Assembly (NCBI GenBank): GCA_017590115.1
Contig: JAGGNK010003335.1
Coordinates: 4,526,001 to 4,590,000, forward strand
Length of the DNA stretch: 64,000 nucleotides
DNA from: Montifringilla adamsi
Lineage: Eukaryota; Chordata; Aves; Passeriformes; Passeridae
Direction: 5' to 3'
Below are positions 53,901-64,000 of the stretch, piece after piece (the first letter of the stretch is position 1; each line of letters begins with the position of its first letter). The notes beneath the pieces were generated by a model. It made no database searches, was not told where the DNA came from, and worked only from the letters and a program-made list of their open reading frames with translations. Position numbers and translations under genes: made by a program.

Positions 53901-56900
53901 TGTCCAGGACAGAAACTGGCAGATGAAGGGTTTCCCTGCAGCGATCCCTCCTTCACCCACCCTCTGCACTGCATCTGCTGTAGTTGACTGGCAGCTGGCA
54001 CAGTCACCATTTTCCCCAAACTTCCGAAAAAGTGTAGGTGATGAGACAGCTCTGTTACTCCCACAGGTGGTGTGATAGTGCCAGGAAACTAAATAAGTTG
54101 ATGTAGACACAAAACATGAGAATACAAGAAAAGTACTGATAGTGACTAAGTAGAAAGTGCTGTCAGAGTAAAACCACTTGGGAAAAGAAGCATGTTTTCT
54201 CTTTCTTATAACTTTGTGTTATGATAATCTCAGGGGACACAGGATGTGTGACAAGAAATTGTATGTTGTGACTATATGAGGAAAAGCAATACTGTAGCAG
54301 TGGTCTAGTACTGAGTTTTTGTCAGTTTTTATTGCCTGCATGTTGTTGAGAATGATCAAAGCAATAGCAAGCAAACTGCTTCATTTAATAAAGTATTAAA
54401 GATGTCTTTGGTAGTGTGATCAGACTCAGAGGTTTATTGCTTGACTTTACTAGAAGACCAGCATTTACATCTTGAACTTTCTAGGCAATACTGTTTCATG
54501 AGCTTTCATGAGTGGTTTATGTACCTCCAACACTAAAATACCAAATAGGTAAAGTTCTTGTATCATTCTTTCTTTGCTGTTTTAATTATCAGCAATTCTA
54601 TTTTTTTACTCTCTCTTAAGGGAATGTGAATCTTGAAGTTGCTGTGGTTTGTGCATCAGGGTAGCATCTGCCTTTGCTCCCTGGAATGCTCTTCAAGGAT
54701 AGTGGGTTTCAAAAGGTCCAGTTTGGATTCTCAGTGCTGTCCACAGCAACCAATTTGGACATAATTCACACAAAATAAAGCACACAGCTCATTTATCCCT
54801 TTGCTGAACACAGTTTTGCAGTTGTTCTTGCCAGGTGAGTACAAGTGGGTCTTGCTGCAGGAGTTTCAGAAGTTGCCCAGCTCAGCCCTGGGCTGCTGCC
54901 ATGCAGAGCAGCCAGCAGAAAGGTTCAGGTCAGAGCCCCAGAGCACTGTCCTGGCAGAGCTCAGGGTGAGCTGTGCCATCAGGAGCAGGAGGTGTGTGCC
55001 CAGCACATGTGCTGCGACCAGCAGTGGTGACCTCTGGCAGAGGGCTCAAGGATGAGCTCAAATCTGAGCTGCCAGATTTGCCAGTGATTTTCAATCAGTC
55101 CTGAGCTGGGAAATGCAAGCAGAGTTCTCAGCAATACCTGCATGCTTTGTGAGTTCATTTCCCTGGGGGAACAACAGCACAGGCTCATAGGGGCATGCAG
55201 ATACTCTCTTGCTGGCAGGCTTTGCTCCACCTACTGAAGTGCTGCGTGAGGCAGAGGCAGTGAGGCCAGGCCATTAAATCCCACGTCTCCAAGGGGCTCA
55301 TTAGCTTGGGCTCAGTGCTGTTAACCACAGCTACACAGCTTTCTGCTTTGGAGAGGAGTCACATCTTCGAGCTCAACAGCCAGGCTGAGAGCTCCCCTCT
55401 GCCGACAGCATAATGAGCAGACCAACCCCAGAGCCACGCTGGCATACAGGTGTGGTGGTGATCCTCACTGGGACTCTGATGCTCTGCCGACTCCAGTAAC
55501 TCAGAAAAAGTGAAAGCATACCTTTGATGTTATACTCTTGTAAAAGTAATATTTAAAACTGAAAATAAATTGCCAAATGACAGGGCCAGGCTGCCATAAC
55601 AATCTGATAATTCACTGCTGCCACCTGTCCAACCACCAAGGCTGTGACTATTTCAGGTGTTTCTTTGTATCTCCCAGCATGAAGAGTACTCAAATCACAC
55701 CGGCTGGTGCTTCTTGGCTTTTTAGCTAGGAAAATATTAATTTTCTGAGCTTATGCTCCCAAAATCGTCATTGCCTCACACCATAGTAATAAGATACCAA
55801 TAGCAAAGCTAAAGATTCAAACTTTTCTAGTGTCTTTTTTTAAATTGTTTAATCCCTTCTGAAATACTAGAGGGCATGAGATGCTGTTTAGAAGCTTAAC
55901 GTTGACTTTTTTTCCCCTTAGAAAACCCTATTATTTTCACTTTGAGTTCAAGATCCTATTTATTTCTGTAGGCTCAACCATGAGAAATACACTCAAAAGT
56001 TTTGGGTTTGGGGCTTTTTTTAAGGAAAAAGAAAGTTAACATTTTCTTTTAATCAATTTTAATAGTAAGTCTGGGGAATTCAACAGGGTTTTGCCTTTAT
56101 ACTGATGACTGCTGTGAATTCTTAAAAAATCTTGTTTGCATTTGGCATTTAGTTTCAGTAAATAGAACCATATATTTTAAATATCTCCATTACTTTATGC
56201 TTAATTTACACTTAGCAAAACTATATTAATGGAAAAATAATTATGAAAGAAACATTTCTGGATTGATAACCTGATCTTTAAGTAAAAAGTTGTTGCAATG
56301 GCTGTTTCTAACAAGCTCCTTCTTATACAGCTGCAATGCTTTTTTCAAACTGACTTATTTGCTCTTTGATGTGACAAAACCCCCTGCACTTATTTCATCT
56401 GAATGATAAATGATTGCAAGGAGGGAAGAATACCTTGCAACAAAAGATACCAGTGATGCTCTTTTCATTAATGATTTGTTATTGCAAAGATCAAGAAGTG
56501 AGAGATGTGCACATCTAATTTAGATTATTCATTATTCTTCATAAAATAACCTTCACATGTGAGTTTGTTTCAGCTATAGCTGTGGAAGTCTGCAGGTTTT
56601 AATCATTTTTTCAACCACTTGGATCAAAACAGAAATTTCCCTTCCTATGAAAAGTTTTCCATTTGCAGTCTTATTGTACATTTTTATTACAAGGGTTTTT
56701 TTAAATGCTGAAAGTCCAATTTATGGAGGATGAGAAAAATTTCCTTTACAAAAATGGACTTTAATAAATGGGGATTTATCTGTTTTATCACATATCCTTA
56801 TTTCATTCCTTTTTTATTTTAGCTGATTTTTTTTTTCTACAGAACCACGTGCACTTGGGATGATTATCTAAAAATGGAAAAAAAAAATTCAGAATTTTTT

Positions 56901-57713
56901 AGACCTGTTGCTGTATGATGTCCATTTTAGTAATGGCTTTTCAGCCTCAGTTTTCCTAGCATAGGGACTTCCCACAGTGTGGAGTGGGCTGGGAGGGCAG
57001 AACTCCTTGGATACCTGTGGATAGCAGTGTGAGGTGTGACTGGCTCCTGCCCAGGGGCATGGGAAAGAGTTCTGAAAAATCTAGGGGTCACCAGGGCTTG
57101 TCTGGCTGCTGAACATTCCTGCTGTTTGCTCTGTGCCTGCCCCTGTATGACCCTCAAGAAGGATTAAACTTGAGAGTAGCTGATTTCTGACATGGAGAGA
57201 TCTCTGTGACTGGTAATTCAAAAGAGAGAGAGGCTTTGGGTTTGGAACTACCACCTATGGTCACATCTCAGCTGTGTGGCTGCATGTTCTTGTTTTCATG
57301 TTTCAAGGTCTAGACAAGAAAAATGATTGAAGCATGATTAAAACCAGTGTGAGAGATTGTGTATGTATGTACCAAGATGCATCAACACACTGCTTTTCCT
57401 TCTGGCAGCTCTGAGTAGAGTTCCAAGTTCAGGTTTGGTTGGTGACATGCATTTTATCATCACTGTTATTTATTTATATTGAGTATTCCCTGGCAGGAGT
57501 AAGCTCTCTGAGGGTTAGCACAGAGTCCCTGCAGTATCACTGAGCACCTCTCTGTAGTCAGGATGGAGTGAGGAGTCTCTCCCAGTCTCCCATGACAGGC
57601 TGAGACTGTTGAACCCCTTGGCATTACTGCAAGGCCCACATTACCATCCAAATGGTATTTATACAAGGTCTGATGGTTCTGTAGAATATGGCTTATCAGG
57701 CAACATAATGTGC

Positions 57714-58438
57714 TGTCTCCGTCTCTCTGGGAGCCTCCCAGTGAACCCCGGCCAGCCCCGGGTCGGCAAACAGCGGGGGGGCAGCCCCGAAGTGACCGAC
57801 AGCGGGGGGACACTCTCTGGTGCCCCGAGGGTGCTGAGGGCAGCTAGGCTTGTCGCCTCTGCAGCAGAAGAGACGCTGGAGACATTGGTAGAGGGTAAAA
57901 GGTCGACTCTCAGCAAGGGGCCAGTTTATTTGGAGAAAGCAAGGTTTATTTGGAGCTCCTCAGGGGGCCCCACACCTCAGTGGGCGCCGTGCTCAGAGTG
58001 AAACAAAGGAATCTCAAGGTTACATTTAAAGGGGGGGAGGAAACCGAGGGTAGATACATTTGCTGACCAATAAAGACCCTCCAGGGATGCAGCCTTAGGG
58101 ATGGACATTTGGGATAGCGTATAACATCATCCTTGGGGGGCTGACCCCTGGCTTTGGGCTAATCACTCGATGGCTTTGACCAAAAGATCTAGATAGAAAG
58201 GATGGGATGCTGAGTGACTGACAGAGAGCCAGGGCAGGGATTTGGGGGATGATCCCAGGAGAATGGTTACACAGGTAGAGGAAGGGGGTACAAAAAGGGG
58301 TACATCATCTGGGGAGAATAAGGGGATACAAAATAAAAACCCTTACAAAGTATTACAAAGTATAAAAGCACACTACAACAATGTGGTAATTGGGCTAATA
58401 GTAAAACCGAGAGTTCCTGTTGTATTCCTCTCCTGACA
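57714..58438 (-). mobile_element. LTR of an endogenous retrovirus, minus strand
   Basis: Read on the minus strand, the segment begins TGTCAGGAGAGG and ends GGAGACA, giving TG...CA termini. It holds a TATA-like TTTAAA (58025-58030) and a GC-rich stretch. Two AATAAA signals (57945-57950 and 57925-57930) follow, within a partly duplicated GTTTATTTGGAG-type unit. Beyond them lies a CpG- and GC-rich U5-like region down to the left edge. That TATA, then AATAAA, then GC-rich order is standard LTR architecture. No primer-binding site or internal viral genes lie to its left, so it is probably a solo LTR. No target-site duplication was found at these edges, and the U3 may extend right to about 58770. 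Family is not assigned. Minus-strand open frames here are by-products of GC-rich composition. Confidence 0.6.
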
Positions 58439-58770
58439 TTTGGATGATCCTTCATCCACCAGACCTTGTTGCAGTCCTTTGATAATGTTCTCCGCTATTT
58501 TAACTCATTTTCCAACTAGACCTAAGCATTTCCAATTTAGCAGCTAGTTTCCCATACCCAATTTTTGAAACATGCTGGAGCCTTTAGAAGCATATAATGT
58601 TCTTCGAGTTCACAGCATCTGTTCTGCCAGGCTGCTTTATAACTTCGTACTTCGTAACTCATTTTGGAACACCTTGTACATAAAAACACTATCTGAAAAA
58701 AAATTCTAGTCATTGTCTTGTTCAGGTGAATTGCCACAGCAAGGAGTTTCTGCCACAACCCCCTGTTACA
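58439..58770 (-). mobile_element. possible U3 extension or linked remnant of the adjacent LTR
   Basis: The minus strand from 58770 starts TGTAACAGGGGGTTGTGG and has a 73-codon open frame (58537-58758). It runs without a composition break into the LTR at 58438. A CA dinucleotide at 58769-58770 would suit a minus-strand LTR start, which would make the whole element about 1.06 kb. I could not match a target-site duplication, and the open frame resembles no protein I know. The alternative is unrelated flanking DNA. Confidence 0.3.
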
Positions 58771-59404
58771 GGGCAGGGGGGGTTGTGCTGATTTTTAAGA
58801 ATTTTGGATGAGATTATGAAGAATAAAGAGAATAGATGAGCCTTGTATACTTAGTCCTGATGTCCTCATTTAAGTTATCTGACTGAGTAGAACTTGGAGC
58901 ACTATTTCTAATGTATCCAGAAAGGCATTTTTGAAAAAGAAATCAATAATGTAAAATATTTTTTTAAACCATTATATTTTAAATAAAGATTAATATATTG
59001 TCAGGAAAGAGGAAAATAATGATGCTGATAATTAAAAGCACAAAAATGTTGGGAAACCCCAGGGTAAAATAAAAATCTACCATTATGCTTGTCCCTGAAA
59101 AATCATAGTGCTCTTGTAAATTCCATTTACAGAAAGTGAGAAGAGATATGGGATTCTAGAATATTACAAAATTTATTTTAAGCATCACTGGACAGTAAAG
59201 TGATTTTTGCCACAATATGCAACAGAAGAGCTTGAGTCTTTTTGAAAAACAGAGTCCATTGAGTAGGAGAATATGAATGAGGTCATCACGTCAAGATGAG
59301 GAAAGCAATTAGAAGGATAAACTATTGAAAAGCTGTAAGAAAAGCTTGACTTAGCAAAGGTTGCATACAAAGGAAGTTCAGGGCAGTTGTATGCTGTGTA
59401 AGTC
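58771..59404. other. spacer between two LTRs, no gene seen
   Basis: AT-rich sequence following a G-rich patch (58771-58783). It contains no recognisable retroviral internal sequence, so the two flanking LTRs do not look like the ends of one provirus. They also differ in sequence. Confidence 0.55.
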
Positions 59405-59999
59405 TGTGCTACTTTGAGGGCAGACCAGTGGGAGGAATTAACTCCACACAAATATCTTGTGAGAGATTCCAAGTCAGAAGTACAATTTAATAGGAAAATT
59501 AAAAATAAAATTAAGGCAATGGTACAGAAATACTGGCTTAAACTGACAAAAGTCAGAATAAACCAGACACCCTGTTGGTCAGGGTGGTGGTAGCAGTTCA
59601 ATTAAATGGTGGCTGCGGTCCTGTTGGACTGGTAGATGAGGTTCTCTTGCAGCTGTGATCCTGCAGAAAGATCTAGTCCTTCTCTGGAGGTCCAGTGGTG
59701 GTTAGCAAGCTCTTGTCCTCTGGGCATCCAGTGGCAGGGCTCTCATGGTGTTCCAAATTCAAGATTATATCCAGGTAGGAGTGTTTGACACCTCCCTCTG
59801 GGCGGGGCACCTCAGCATGGTGTGATTCTGCGAGTCATGCAGGGAGATTTGATGGCCCATTAGAGGAGATAGCCCCCTGGAGGGAGTTATCAGAGCTGAA
59901 TCGTGCAGAAGATAAACTCTTCTCTACCTATTTTAACATTTTATGTAAATGGTAATAGGATGCATATTTTGGTTACACCTTTCATTGTAACCCAAGACA
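59405..59999 (-). mobile_element. ERVL-like LTR, minus strand, probable solo LTR
   Basis: On the minus strand the element starts TGTCTTGGGTTACAATG and ends AAAGTAGCACA. In order it carries blocks I associate with avian ERVL LTRs: ACTCCCTCCAGGGGGC, TGAGGTGCCCCGCCCAGAGG, CAACAGGGTGTCTGG, TTTTGTCAGTTT, TGTACCATTGCCTTAATTTT and CTTGGAATCTCTCAC. The termini agree as TGT/ACA. Flanking bases AAGTC (59400-59404) and AAGCG (60000-60004) match at three of five positions, a possible decayed target-site duplication. The minus-strand open frame of 138 codons overlapping the left part is hydrophobic by composition and not a viral gene. No gag, pol or env sequence adjoins. Confidence 0.7.
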
Positions 60000-60788
60000 A
60001 AGCGGTAGAAGATAATCTAACAGGGAAGAAAGACAAAGTTGCAGAAAGTTCAGATAAGGCTATAGACTCTTTTTTCCCATCACACATTTTGTTTCCTGGA
60101 ATGTTTTGCAGTCCTTCAGGCAGGTGTACAGTATTTCAGTAAAGCACATAAGTGCTATGAAATAATGAGGACAAGGTAAAAACAGATGTAAAGGGGTTTG
60201 CACAGAGAATGTTAAGGGTTTTTTTTTCAAGTAACTTCCAAGGCGACATTACCTTGAATGTCATGACTGGATTACATGACCACAGATCTATGGAGGACAA
60301 AACCACTGCTAGCTGACAAGGTTTCATTTCAGATTTCTGAACTGAAATTAGGAAAATATATAATCTCACCTATCCTTTATGGCTCATTGCTTTGTTTGAC
60401 TAGTTGGGTAGCATTATGTTTTATCACAGGAAAGCTTAATGACCCATGATTCTAATTTATAAACAAGAAATTATTTTTATTAAAAGACTGTCTGTAGAAC
60501 ACTCTAAATTTTTCTGCCTAGACCTTCTGCCAGTCAAATCATGGTGGCATTTTCTGATAGCACTTGTCACTATTTATTTGTTTATGCAGTAGAAATACAA
60601 TGCCTAGAATTATTACCCTTATAAGCAGGAGAGCAGAAATATTTGTAATCATTTTTGGCTGACGTGAAATCTGTCCTTTAGTTTTATATTTGCATGTGTG
60701 TTTTCCAAGAGTAAAATAGAAGATTCTCAAATGCTCATTGACCCAACACTTGATGTTTAAAGAGGGGATGGAAAGTTCCACTCCAGTG
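60000..60788. other. non-coding stretch, no gene seen
   Basis: AT-rich sequence without recognisable repeats or motifs apart from an eight-base T run near 60220. Confidence 0.55.
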
Positions 60789-60804
60789 AAAAAAAAAAAA
60801 AAAA
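60789..60804. repeat. poly-A run (16)
   Basis: Sixteen uninterrupted A residues, followed shortly by a (TTA)n-like stretch (ATTATTATTATTATT). No retrocopy is evident before it. Confidence 0.95.
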
Positions 60805-60841
60805 TCTGTGCAATTATTATTATTATTTCAATGAAATCCAT

Positions 60842-61140
60842 TATTGCTCATGGTGGCGAGTGGCCAGAATCCATTATGTGCCACCATATTGCCTTTTAAT
60901 TAATTGCTTTTAGTCTCACAAAACATTGCAAACAGTATTAATGCCTCTTGATACCATAATTGTGTTTAATGTGCATTGGAACAGCTGCTATACAAAACTT
61001 AACACCATAACTGCATTTTTACTGAATGGCTCTCTTTGGTATTTTATATTGTTGGAGCCAACCTTGAAATCGCCTCCTCGTAACAGAAGTGAACAGGCAT
61101 TGATGCTTGTCACTTCCTTCACCTCCAGAACAGAATTTTA
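60842..61140. promoter_or_regulatory. conserved-looking non-coding block (candidate enhancer)
   Basis: This block contains TTTTAATTAATTGC (a paired TAAT homeodomain site) and an inverted repeat, ATGGTGGC (60850-60857) with GCCACCAT (60880-60887), which puts CCACCATATTG next to the TAAT sites. It also has isolated CpGs (TCGCCTCCTCGTAACAG) in otherwise CpG-poor DNA, and no simple repeats. Long complex stretches of this kind are often conserved across vertebrates. This is an impression from texture and motifs, not an alignment. Confidence 0.25.
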
Positions 61141-61574
61141 CACTTTTGTGATGGTGAAAATTATTTTGAAAATTATTTATCATTGCTGTGGATTTTTTTT
61201 TTTTCTTTTACTGGAAATATATAGATATGGGGGATGAATTCAAAATGCTCACTCCCTGTACTGCACTTAAAGACAAACTTCTAAGATGGTAACAGCATTT
61301 CTCTTTGCTAAGTGGAACACGAAAAGGATTATAAAAAGACACTGGTACAGGTGAAAAGGTCATGCTTTTATATAAACAATGACCTCCCCTCTCAGAAACA
61401 TAGGAATCTTATACTATTATACAAGTGAGCTCTGAAATACAAGTTGTTAAATTGTTCTAAATCTAAAACAGTTGTAAAATTTGTCCATCTCTTTTTTTAA
61501 CCTGTTTTGACTTATCTCTATAGCTAGTTAAAAATAAAGAGTAAGTAGAAATTCCTGATTTGAGACGTGCAAAA

Positions 61575-61945
61575 GGGGGGGGGGGGGGGAAGAAGAATAA
61601 CCAGCCCCATAGGTTCTATTGTTTATAAAGTAGCTCCTCGTCAGCACCCTCAGTGCTTAATCTATGTTTGGAAAGTCATGCATATGTCTTTGCCCGTTAT
61701 TTCTGTTGTAAAGACAAGATCTTAGATGTAACACTGTCTTTCATATCCACGTTGGCACGGGGGGGGGGGGGGGGGGAAGTAGAATAACCAGCCCCATAGG
61801 TTCTATTGTTTATAAAGTAGCTCCTCGTCAGCACCCTCAGTGCTTAATCTATGTTTGGAAAGTCATGCATATGTCTTTGCCCGTTATTTCTGTTGTAAAG
61901 ACAAGATCTTAGATGTAACACTGTCTTTCATATCCACGTTGGCAC
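61575..61945. repeat. near-identical tandem duplication, about 187-bp unit, headed by poly-G
   Basis: Copy one is 61575-61758 (184 bp) and copy two is 61759-61945 (187 bp). Each begins with a G run (15 G at 61575-61589; 18 G at 61759-61776) and ends CCACGTTGGCAC. Beyond the G-run length, the copies differ at a single base (AAGAAGAAT versus AAGTAGAAT) over about 168 bp. The unit has no open frame and matches no repeat family I know. The identity implies a very recent duplication or an assembly error at the homopolymer. Confidence 0.95.
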
Positions 61946-62773
61946 TTGAGAACATGGTCCCCCGTGGTATCTGGATGCAACTTTCATGAATGTGTGTTAT
62001 GAGAGAGTTTCTTTCTGTAAGGTGAAAAAAGAGGAGTATGTCTAGAATTTTAAAGAGATTCCTACTTGTGTATCCACAAGATGTTACACATTTTGGTGTT
62101 CAACACTTGCTCAGAGACCTTTATGTTTCTAAGCTCTTTATAAAGAAGTAACTGTGACTCCAATCTAGAATGTAGCCTTAGGGGGAAATGTGACTAGATT
62201 TTCTGTATTAAGGATGGAGAGAAGAGCTTTTCTCCTAGGCTACAGTATTCCTTGGCTTTGACAAACTTTGCTCATTACTTATCTAGAAAATAAGGAACAG
62301 TGATTTTCCTGCTGTAGCTAACTGATGCTGCACTAAAGCAGCCTCCTCCCTCTGGAAGTATTTATGTTGGATGTGCTGCTGTTTTAAACAGTGTAATTCT
62401 CATAAATAATCATTGATAGGAGATTCTGTATGACTGGTCCATCAGAGGAGGAAAATCCAGACTGCTGCAGCTGTCCATGACAGCAGTCATCTTTTTAAAT
62501 AAGTATATGAGCTAGGTACTAAATGTTCTTGCATTTCTCACAACAAGAGAAAAGAAGCAAAGAAACAACTTTTAGATCCTTTGGGTACTTGAAAAGGTAA
62601 TGGCAATATTTGGGTCTAATTTAACACTTTCATAATTCTTCTGTGTAAAGTCTGGTAGTAATTGAACTGTGTGTTTCATCAGTTTCTGTCAGTACATCTT
62701 TTTGTTCCATGCAGGCAGTGAGGACCAGCAATGTGCTGTACAGAAAATCAACAATACCATCAAGAGCATGCCC

Positions 62774-62800
62774 TTTAAAATTTTAATTTTAATTTTAATT
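62774..62800. repeat. (TTTTAA)n short repeat
   Basis: About four TTTTAA units (TTTAAAATTTTAATTTTAATT). It is AT-rich and bendable, with no further context. Confidence 0.85.
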
Positions 62801-62943
62801 AGACATTGACATCTGGTATGGACTGTGAATGCTTATTTGCACACCTGCAGGCTATTTGATATGAAGAAATCCCAAGTACCTGAAGAATTTGTCTGCAGAT
62901 GGAGTTTAGCACTTTAATTGAATATAGTAATTGTGAAGAATGT

Positions 62944-62990
62944 GTTGAATGTATAAGTATTGTAAAAATTACAATACTTATACATTCAAC
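62944..62990. repeat. perfect hairpin, 22-bp arms and 3-base loop
   Basis: The left arm GTTGAATGTATAAGTATTGT plus AA, a loop of AAA, and the exact reverse complement ending TACATTCAAC give a 47-nt perfect inverted repeat. No mismatch is present. It is too short for a DNA transposon and lacks an obvious target-site duplication. It could arise by replication template switching or, if transcribed, give a short double-stranded RNA stem. Confidence 0.96.
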
Positions 62991-63006
62991 CTATGCCACA
63001 TAGGTT
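62988..63006. repeat. second perfect hairpin, 8-bp arms, overlapping the first
   Basis: AACCTATG, loop CCA, CATAGGTT. Its first three bases are the last three of the 22-bp hairpin, so the two stems sit back to back. Confidence 0.9.
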
Positions 63007-63633
63007 CTAAGTATTTGAAAACTGTTCATTTAATAAATAACACTTTCCCATTCTGTTGATTTTCATAATTGATAGAAAGGCAAAGGGATAATCTTGACAA
63101 TATTACAGTCTCTGAGAGTAGCAAAGGTTTTGTTGAAACACTTTGATTTTTAATAACATGTAACCCTTACAAGGGACTGAAGTGGCTATCCATGAAGAAA
63201 ATACATTGTACAGCAAGCTCATTTGGGCTAAGTGTGCCTGAGGAATCTCACATCAAACAGTCAGAGGACAGTAAAGTTCACTCAACATTCATAATTACTT
63301 TAATGATCTTGTTTGTTCTGGAGTTTAGTTTTAGTCACAGACTTCATATTAAGAAACATTCCTAAAACTTTGCTTCTCCTACCTGTAAGTACTGAATCAA
63401 ACACTACACTGCTGAATCTTGAAGTTAAGGATCACATTAACAATTTTCTACAGCAATTTTGAAATGTCACATTCCAGGATGCATAACTTACTGTCATTCT
63501 CCTCTGCTCTCCTATACCAGAAATTCCTCTCGAGAAATGAGAACTGGAGACAAGACCCATGTTTTGTGTTAGATGCTTCTCCCATTTAAAGTTACAGCTG
63601 TTCTTATTTTTCTCATTTTTCTGCTGTTTTCAG
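63007..63633. other. non-coding stretch, no gene seen
   Basis: AT-rich background with no recognisable element. It ends in a strong polypyrimidine-AG (TTTTTCTGCTGTTTTCAG) that could be a splice acceptor, but what follows is a purine tract. Confidence 0.5.
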
Positions 63634-63716
63634 GCAGAGGAAAGGGGTGGGGGAAAAGAAAAAAAAAAAAAAAAAAAAAAAAAAAGAAAAAGAAGAATAA
63701 ATAAGAGAGTATTTAT
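63634..63716. repeat. homopurine tract with 27-base poly-A run
   Basis: A nearly pure purine strand: GCAGAGGAAAGG, GGGGGAAAAG, then 27 A residues (63659-63685) and AAG/AAAG units. Frames through it encode Lys-rich or, on the other strand, Phe-rich low-complexity peptide and are not genes. Confidence 0.93.
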
Positions 63717-64000
63717 TTATATAGAGGGAAGAAAGATAAAAACTTATTACCAGAAATGCAACATGGTCTGCTTTTAAACTATCCATCCCTTCTGAGGTCC
63801 TGACTGTCCTTGCAGGGGATTGCACCTGTTTTGCACATTCTAATCTCAAGGATGCAGCATGAAGTCACTAATGGCACCCCTTCAGCTACTTCAGCAACAC
63901 ATGAGGAAGAGATTCATTTGTGTAAGCTGCAGCAAATGCTGCAACTGTGTCATTTTTACTGCAAGGCCCTTTCCATTCGGTATGCAAAATCTGACACATT
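63717..64000. other. non-coding end of the window
   Basis: Nothing recognisable. Any feature continuing past 64000 cannot be judged. Confidence 0.5.

Larger units (their letters stand above)
43362..57640. other. non-coding stretch, no gene established
   Basis: AT-rich sequence with a GC-richer, CpG-poor patch at about 54830-55480. Apart from the microsatellite, the hairpin and the exon-like segment listed separately, I found nothing that departs from background. Open frames of up to about 131 codons (for example 50123-50518, minus) are unrecognised. Confidence 0.5.

Noticed and set aside
57466..57916. Overlapping minus-strand open frames rich in Pro, Gly and Ser
   Set aside because: They arise from the GC-rich U5-like part of the LTR and cross its boundary.
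57664..58468. Inverted 13-mers (57664-57676 and 58456-58468, one mismatch) flanking the LTR, considered as terminal inverted repeats of a DNA transposon
   Set aside because: They lie at unequal distances from the composition edges, do not extend, and have no flanking target-site duplication; the LTR signals explain the element better.
59185..59601. 138-codon hydrophobic minus-strand open frame
   Set aside because: It overlaps the 3' half of an ERVL-like LTR and flanking AT-rich DNA; it does not resemble a retroviral protein.
63601..63660. Acceptor-like TTTTCTGCTGTTTTCAG
   Set aside because: It leads straight into a purine and poly-A tract that cannot be a sensible exon.
1..64000. Bacterial-type features (operons, CRISPR, insertion sequences), rRNA or tRNA genes
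   Set aside because: None seen: no regular spaced repeats, no conserved rRNA blocks and no cloverleaf with A/B boxes; composition and repeats are vertebrate.

Overview
The window reads as nuclear DNA from a bird, most likely a passerine. It is AT-rich and CpG-poor throughout. It carries two short CR1-type LINE 3' ends (5.5 and 28.4 kb) and three long-terminal-repeat (LTR) elements that resemble avian endogenous-retrovirus families (16.9, 57.7 and 59.4 kb). The bird assignment rests on recognising these repeat families from memory; no database search was possible.

I found no protein-coding gene that I can defend. The longest open frames (about 140 codons) have no recognisable domain, codon bias or consistent exon boundaries, and several are explained by simple repeats or by LTRs. 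I saw no rRNA, tRNA, CRISPR array, operon or bacterial signal. The best reading is a gene desert or the inside of a very large intron. One exon-like segment with good splice signals lies at 50765-50931, but all three frames contain stops.

Layout. 1-16.8 kb: ordinary intergenic or intronic DNA with a CR1 end, T/G-rich tracts, a 63-bp tandem duplication and a homeodomain-type AT-rich cluster near 15.2 kb. 16.9-17.5 kb: a CpG-dense LTR on the plus strand with an internal 16-bp tandem array and an (AC)n tract. 17.5-57.7 kb: mostly featureless, with a 37-bp tandem duplication, a second CR1 end, several small palindromes, a CTCF-like site at 41.6 kb and TTTTC and ATCC microsatellites. 57.7-63.0 kb: the most eventful stretch, with two minus-strand LTRs, a conserved-looking block, a near-identical tandem duplication of about 187 bp headed by poly-G runs, and a perfect 22-bp-arm hairpin joined to a second hairpin. 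63.0-64.0 kb: plain sequence with a long poly-A/purine tract.

No new multigene system is visible. The points most worth a second look are the poly-G tandem duplication, the double hairpin, the CpG-rich LTRs, the CTCF-like motif and the stop-containing exon-like segment.
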